The notes under the pieces: generated by a model
Told to the model about the DNA's origin: nothing
Database searches by the model: none
The model's input: the letters and a program-made list of their open reading frames with translations, nothing else
From: Actinobacteria bacterium OV320
Lineage (GTDB): Bacteria > Actinomycetota > Actinomycetes > Streptomycetales > Streptomycetaceae
Direction of reading: 5' to 3'
Assembly (NCBI GenBank): GCA_001298545.1
Contig: LJCX01000028.1
Coordinates: 620,001-684,000 of the forward strand
DNA length: 64,000 bases
Shown here: positions 60,425-64,000 of the stretch, piece by piece
How positions within the stretch are numbered: the stretch's first letter is position 1
How the letters are laid out: each line of letters begins with the position of its first letter
Made by a program: the position numbers and the translations under genes

Positions 60425-61918
60425 TCAGCCCTTCAGCGAGGCCATCCAGGCCTCGACCTCGTCGGAGCGGCGCGGCAGACCGTCCGACAGGTTCCGGTTG
60501 CCGTCCTCCGTGACGAGGATGTCGTCCTCGATCCGGACGCCGATCCCCCGGTACTCCTCGGGCACCGTCAGGTCGTCGGCCTGGAAGTACAGACCGGGCT
60601 CGACCGTCAGCACCATGCCGGGCTCCAGCGTCCCGTCGACGTACGACTCCACGCGCGCGGCGGCGCAGTCGTGGACGTCCATGCCGAGCATGTGACCGGT
60701 GCCGTGCAGCGTCCAGCGGCGCTGGAGGCCGAGCTCCAGGACGCGCTCGACCGGGCCCTCGACCAGGCCCCACTCGACGAGCCGTTCGGTCAGCACGCGC
60801 TGCGCGGCGTCGTGGAAGTCGCGGTACTTGCCGCCCGGCTTGACGGCCTCGATGCCGGCCTCCTGGGCGTCGTACACGGCGTCGTAGATCTTCTTCTGGA
60901 TCTCGCTGTAGCGGCCGTTGACCGGCAGCGTGCGGGTGACGTCGGCGGTGTAGTACGTGTGGGTCTCGACGCCCGCGTCGAGCAGCAGCAGGTCGCCGGA
61001 GCGGACCGGGCCGTCGTTGCGCACCCAGTGCAGCGTGCAGGCGTGCGGACCGGCGGCGGCGATGGTGCCGTAGCCGATGTCGTTGCCCTCCACGCGTGCG
61101 CGCAGGAAGAACGTGCCCTCGATGTAGCGCTCGCTCGTCGCCTCGGCCTTGTCCAGGACCTTCACGACGTCCTCGAAGCCGCGGACCGTCGAGTCGACGG
61201 CCTTCTGGAGCTCGCCGATCTCGAAGTCGTCCTTGACGAGGCGGGCCTCGGAGAGGAAGACGCGCAGTTCGTCGTCGCGCTCGGCGGTGACCTTGTCGGT
61301 CAGGGCCGCCTCGATGCCCGCGTCGTGGCCGCGCACGACCCGCACCGGGCCGGTGGCCTCGCGCAGCTCGTCCGCCAGCTCGCGCACGTCGGAGGCCGGG
61401 ATGCCGTACAGCCGCTCCGCCTCGGTGAGCGAGTGCCTGCGGCCGACCCACAGTTCGCCCTGGCCGGACAGCCAGAACTCGCCGTTCTCGCGGTCGGAGC
61501 GCGGCAGCAGGTAGATGGTGGCCTGGTGGCCGTCGGCGACGGGCTCCAGTACGAGGACGCCGTCCTCCGTCTGGTTGCCGGTGAGGTACGCGTACTCGAC
61601 GGAGGCGCGGAAGGCGTACTCCGTGTCGTTCGAGCGGGTCTTCAGGTTGCCCGCGGGGACCACGAGGCGCTCGCCCGGGAAACGCGCGGAGAGCGCGGCA
61701 CGGCGGGCGGCGGTCTCGGCGGCCTGGGCGATCGGCTCCAGGTCACGCAGTTCCGTGTCGGCCCAGCCGGACTTCATGCTCTCGGCCAGCTCGTCGGAGA
61801 CGCCTGGGTACAGGCCGTTCTTCCGCTGCTTGATGGGCTCCTCGGACTCAGTCTCCGGGCCCGCTGCGGTAGCAGCATCATCCGGCACAGCCGGGGTGAG
61901 CTCGTCGGCCACGGTCAT
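60425..61918 (-). CDS. pepP: Aminopeptidase P (M24B)
   Basis: A 497-aa dinuclear Mn peptidase that removes an N-terminal residue before proline. The N-terminal creatinase-like domain is ~45-220. Metal ligands: LLLDAGVETHTYYTADVTRT (two aspartates, ~300), LHGTGHMLGMDVHD (histidine, ~400), EPGLYF and GVRIEDDILV (two glutamates, ~440 and ~465). The first ~30 residues are acidic and disordered. The length fits E. coli PepP (441) with this extension. A single gene with its own terminator. Confidence 0.95.
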   Translation of the reverse strand: MTVADELTPAVPDDAATAAGPETESEEPIKQRKNGLYPGVSDELAESMKSGWADTELRDLEPIAQAAETAARRAALSARFPGERLVVPAGNLKTRSNDTEYAFRASVEYAYLTGNQTEDGVLVLEPVADGHQATIYLLPRSDRENGEFWLSGQGELWVGRRHSLTEAERLYGIPASDVRELADELREATGPVRVVRGHDAGIEAALTDKVTAERDDELRVFLSEARLVKDDFEIGELQKAVDSTVRGFEDVVKVLDKAEATSERYIEGTFFLRARVEGNDIGYGTIAAAGPHACTLHWVRNDGPVRSGDLLLLDAGVETHTYYTADVTRTLPVNGRYSEIQKKIYDAVYDAQEAGIEAVKPGGKYRDFHDAAQRVLTERLVEWGLVEGPVERVLELGLQRRWTLHGTGHMLGMDVHDCAAARVESYVDGTLEPGMVLTVEPGLYFQADDLTVPEEYRGIGVRIEDDILVTEDGNRNLSDGLPRRSDEVEAWMASLKG

Positions 61919-62023
61919 CCTCCTTGATACGGCACTGGACCCCCTCCATCGTACGGACGTACGTAAGGGGGTCCAGGGCCGAAGGTCCTGTTGCCGGGCC
62001 GGCCGCCCGATGTCACCTCCGTG

Positions 62024-63559
62024 CTACTCGAAGCGCGCCGCCAGCAGCACCACGTCCTCGTCGCTGTCCCGCTCGGCCGCGCCGTCCGGCAGGAGGGTGC
62101 GCAGCACGTGGTCGGCGATCGCGCCCGGGTCGTGCCGCAGCGGTCTCGGAACCCCCGAGGCGGCGGCGTGCAGCCGGGCGAAGGCACGGTCGACGGGCTC
62201 GCCGGTGCGGTGCAGCAGGCCGTCCGTGTAGAGCAGAACCGTCTCGCCCGGTTCGGCCTCCATTTCGACGCTCGGCGCCTCCCAGCAGGCCAGCATGCCC
62301 AGCGGGGCGGAGACGGAGGTCTCGATGAACTCCGTGCGCCGCTCGCCGACCAGCAGCGGCGGGCAGTGCCCGGCGCCGGCCAGAGTGATCTTGCGCAGGG
62401 CGGGTTCGCAGTAGGCGAACAGGGCGGTGGCGGACCGGGCGGGCTCGGTCAGCCGCAGCAGCAGCTCCAGGTCGGACAGGACGGCGACCGGGTCCTCGCC
62501 CTCCATCACGGCGTACGCCCGCAAGGAGGCGCGCAGTCGGCCCATCGCGGCGACCGCGCTCGGCCCGGACCCGGTGACGGACCCGACGGCGAGGCCCAGC
62601 GCGGCGTCCGGCAGCGGCAGCGCGTCGTACCAGTCGCCGCCCCCGCGCGGGCCGGTGTGATGCCGGGCGGCGAGCTGGACGCCGGGTACGCGCGGCAGCC
62701 GGGAGGGCAGCAGTTCCTCTGCCATCGTCTTCATGCACGTGCGGGTGCGTTCGAGCTCCAGGAGCCGCGCCAGGTGCTCGGCGGCGTACCGGACGTACAG
62801 GCCGATCAGGTGACGTTGACGCTCGTCCGGCTCGGCGGGCTCGTCGTAGAGCCATACGGCCGCGCCCAGGCGGCCGGGAGCGCCGTCCGTCTCCAGGGGC
62901 AGCGCGTAGCTGGCGGCGTAGCCGAGGCGGGCGGCCACCTCGCGGTGGCGGGGGTCCATGCCGTCCTCGGCGAACAGGTCGGGCTCGGCGATCTCCCCCT
63001 CGCCGCCGGGCAGCCCCTCGAGGATGCGGCCGTAGGACAGGGCGCTGCGCGGCACGGTCTCGATGTGGCCGAGATCGGCGCGGCCGAGGCCCAGTCCGAT
63101 CATGGTGTCCGGCCCGAGCCCGTCGGCGGGCTCCAGGACGACGAGACCGCGCCGGGCGCCCACGAGGGCGGCTCCGGCGTGCAGCATCTCCTGGAGGGTC
63201 TCCGGCAGCGTGTCCGTGCGGGCCAGGCGTTCGGTGAGTTCGTGGAGGGTGGTGAGATCGGAGACCCAGCCGGCGAGCCGGTCGGTCAGGAGGGCGCCCG
63301 GGCCGGTGGAGCCGGGTGCGCCGGTGGGGGCGGCAGGAACCGTCGGGGCGCCCGGGGTGGCGGGCGCGGGCGCGACAGTGTGTGCGGGCGAGGGAACCGT
63401 TGAATCGATTCCAGCCACTTTCGGAGGGTGAGGGGCGTTCATGGCGTCCGGCTCTCGGACCGGAGCGTATTGCTCAAAAGCATCGCAAACCCCCATGTCA
63501 TTCTGCGCCGCTAGCGGTGTCTCCACATGTACACGCACTCGTGAGGGGATGTCCAGCAT
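62024..63559 (-). CDS. GAF - PP2C/SpoIIE serine phosphatase
   Basis: A 511-aa protein of the Streptomyces phosphatase/sigma-regulator type. After a disordered Pro/Ala-rich lead, residues ~95-250 form a GAF domain (LPETLQEMLHAGAALVGARRG, AASYALPLETDGAPG). Residues ~285-505 form a SpoIIE domain with GGDWYDALPLPD, AGHCPPLLV and LLYTDGLLHR. The metal aspartate of the usual GDVxGxG motif is replaced by serine (GSVTGSG, codon 62579-62581), so activity may be reduced. ATG 63559 (MLDIPSRVRVHVE) is preferred; ATG 63442 gives 472 aa. Likely counterpart: an anti-sigma antagonist encoded elsewhere. Confidence 0.82.
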   Translation of the reverse strand: MLDIPSRVRVHVETPLAAQNDMGVCDAFEQYAPVREPDAMNAPHPPKVAGIDSTVPSPAHTVAPAPATPGAPTVPAAPTGAPGSTGPGALLTDRLAGWVSDLTTLHELTERLARTDTLPETLQEMLHAGAALVGARRGLVVLEPADGLGPDTMIGLGLGRADLGHIETVPRSALSYGRILEGLPGGEGEIAEPDLFAEDGMDPRHREVAARLGYAASYALPLETDGAPGRLGAAVWLYDEPAEPDERQRHLIGLYVRYAAEHLARLLELERTRTCMKTMAEELLPSRLPRVPGVQLAARHHTGPRGGGDWYDALPLPDAALGLAVGSVTGSGPSAVAAMGRLRASLRAYAVMEGEDPVAVLSDLELLLRLTEPARSATALFAYCEPALRKITLAGAGHCPPLLVGERRTEFIETSVSAPLGMLACWEAPSVEMEAEPGETVLLYTDGLLHRTGEPVDRAFARLHAAASGVPRPLRHDPGAIADHVLRTLLPDGAAERDSDEDVVLLAARFE

Positions 63560-64000
63560 TGTCCTGCTGGGCTTGCTGGTGTCCGTGGGCTCTTTGGGAG
63601 AATCGGGCACAGTTCTTCCGGCTCCCTTGCGGAATTGTAAAGTTGGCTTAAAAATGCCTCGGGTAACGGGTGATTGCGGTCGACTGGGCTTGCTCCACGG
63701 AGCGTCACAGCGGTCTTGATGGGTACGTACTCGGTAAGGGCCAGGTGTCGTCGGGAGCTCGTTGGGAGCCTCCCGGAACCTGGTGACCGGCCCGGGCGTC
63801 ATAGTCATCGACGACCGTGCCCCATCCTCCCGTGGCGGAGGCGGAGAGAAATACGCGCGACGGTAAACGCCAGACTTCGCCACCCCACGCCACGCCCAGG
63901 CATTAGATGGATGCAAGTCGGACGGAGTGGCCGCGGAAGCAGCCACCGCTCGACCCTGAGGGGTTCCCCTTGTCTCGTACAGGGGTGTGATGCGCCAACA
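63560..64000. other. Intergenic region, no gene seen
   Basis: About 440 bases after the phosphatase start. The composition is lower in GC than the genes, especially near 63630-63680. I see no tRNA, hairpin or coding frame that I trust. Frames open to the window edge from about 63912 are too short to judge. Confidence 0.4.

Noticed and set aside
63912..64000. Start of a gene running off the window edge
   Set aside because: Fewer than 30 codons are visible, two frames compete, and no ribosome site stands out.

Overview
The window is high-GC actinobacterial DNA, almost certainly a Streptomyces chromosome. Evidence: codon-position GC bias in every gene, frequent GTG starts, an ssgR-ssgA sporulation pair, F420-type and TerD-type proteins, and nine copies or one-mismatch variants of GTTTCACGTGAAAC, the Streptomyces ParB-binding centromere site parS. 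Since parS sites cluster around oriC in this genus, and the gene order (ssgRA, thiC, hisC-like, cydAB-cydCD, serS, pheA, the dtpA copper operon) resembles the S. coelicolor SCO391x-SCO397x interval as I remember it, this is core chromosome close to oriC. I see no transposase, integrase, phage block or CRISPR array.

Layout. 0-10 kb: GNAT, HAD, a globin-reductase fusion, Nudix, LysR, a cystathionine gamma-lyase/ptpA pair, small membrane and cupin proteins, then ssgR-ssgA. 10-21 kb: a YibE/F membrane protein with a very long disordered N-terminus, thiC with a TPP riboswitch holding two parS-like sites, a propeller-like protein coupled to a TerD-VWA fusion, a metallophosphoesterase and a LacI regulator. 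21-31 kb: a HisC-like aminotransferase, the cytochrome bd locus (Rex operator, cydA, cydB, three parS palindromes, cydCD), a GAF sensor kinase and an M23 peptidase. 31-44 kb: AraC, HAD, F420-type oxidoreductase, KptA, MerR, a hydrolase-SDR fusion with an M24 protein, and a four-gene ABC exporter set. 43-48 kb: tRNA-Ser(GCU), a repeat-rich spacer, HAD-serS, a DnaA-box cluster, pheA and a 17-copy 8-bp repeat. 48-55 kb: extracytoplasmic copper handling (dtpA, copCD, PCuAC, Sco, YcnI, a Met/His-rich membrane protein). 55-64 kb: an anti-sigma type ATPase, an intradiol dioxygenase, an orphan CitG-like protein, MFS, MocR, pepP and a PP2C/SpoIIE phosphatase.

How it fits together. Respiration and redox form one theme: cytochrome bd under probable Rex control, and a copper-delivery set feeding cytochrome oxidase and secreted copper enzymes. 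Chromosome biology forms another: parS sites and DnaA-box clusters are laid over housekeeping genes. The most unusual architecture is the placement of parS-like palindromes inside expression signals: two in the variable P3 arm of the thiC riboswitch, three between cydB and cydCD with the cydCD start codon inside one, and one inside the dtpA reading frame.
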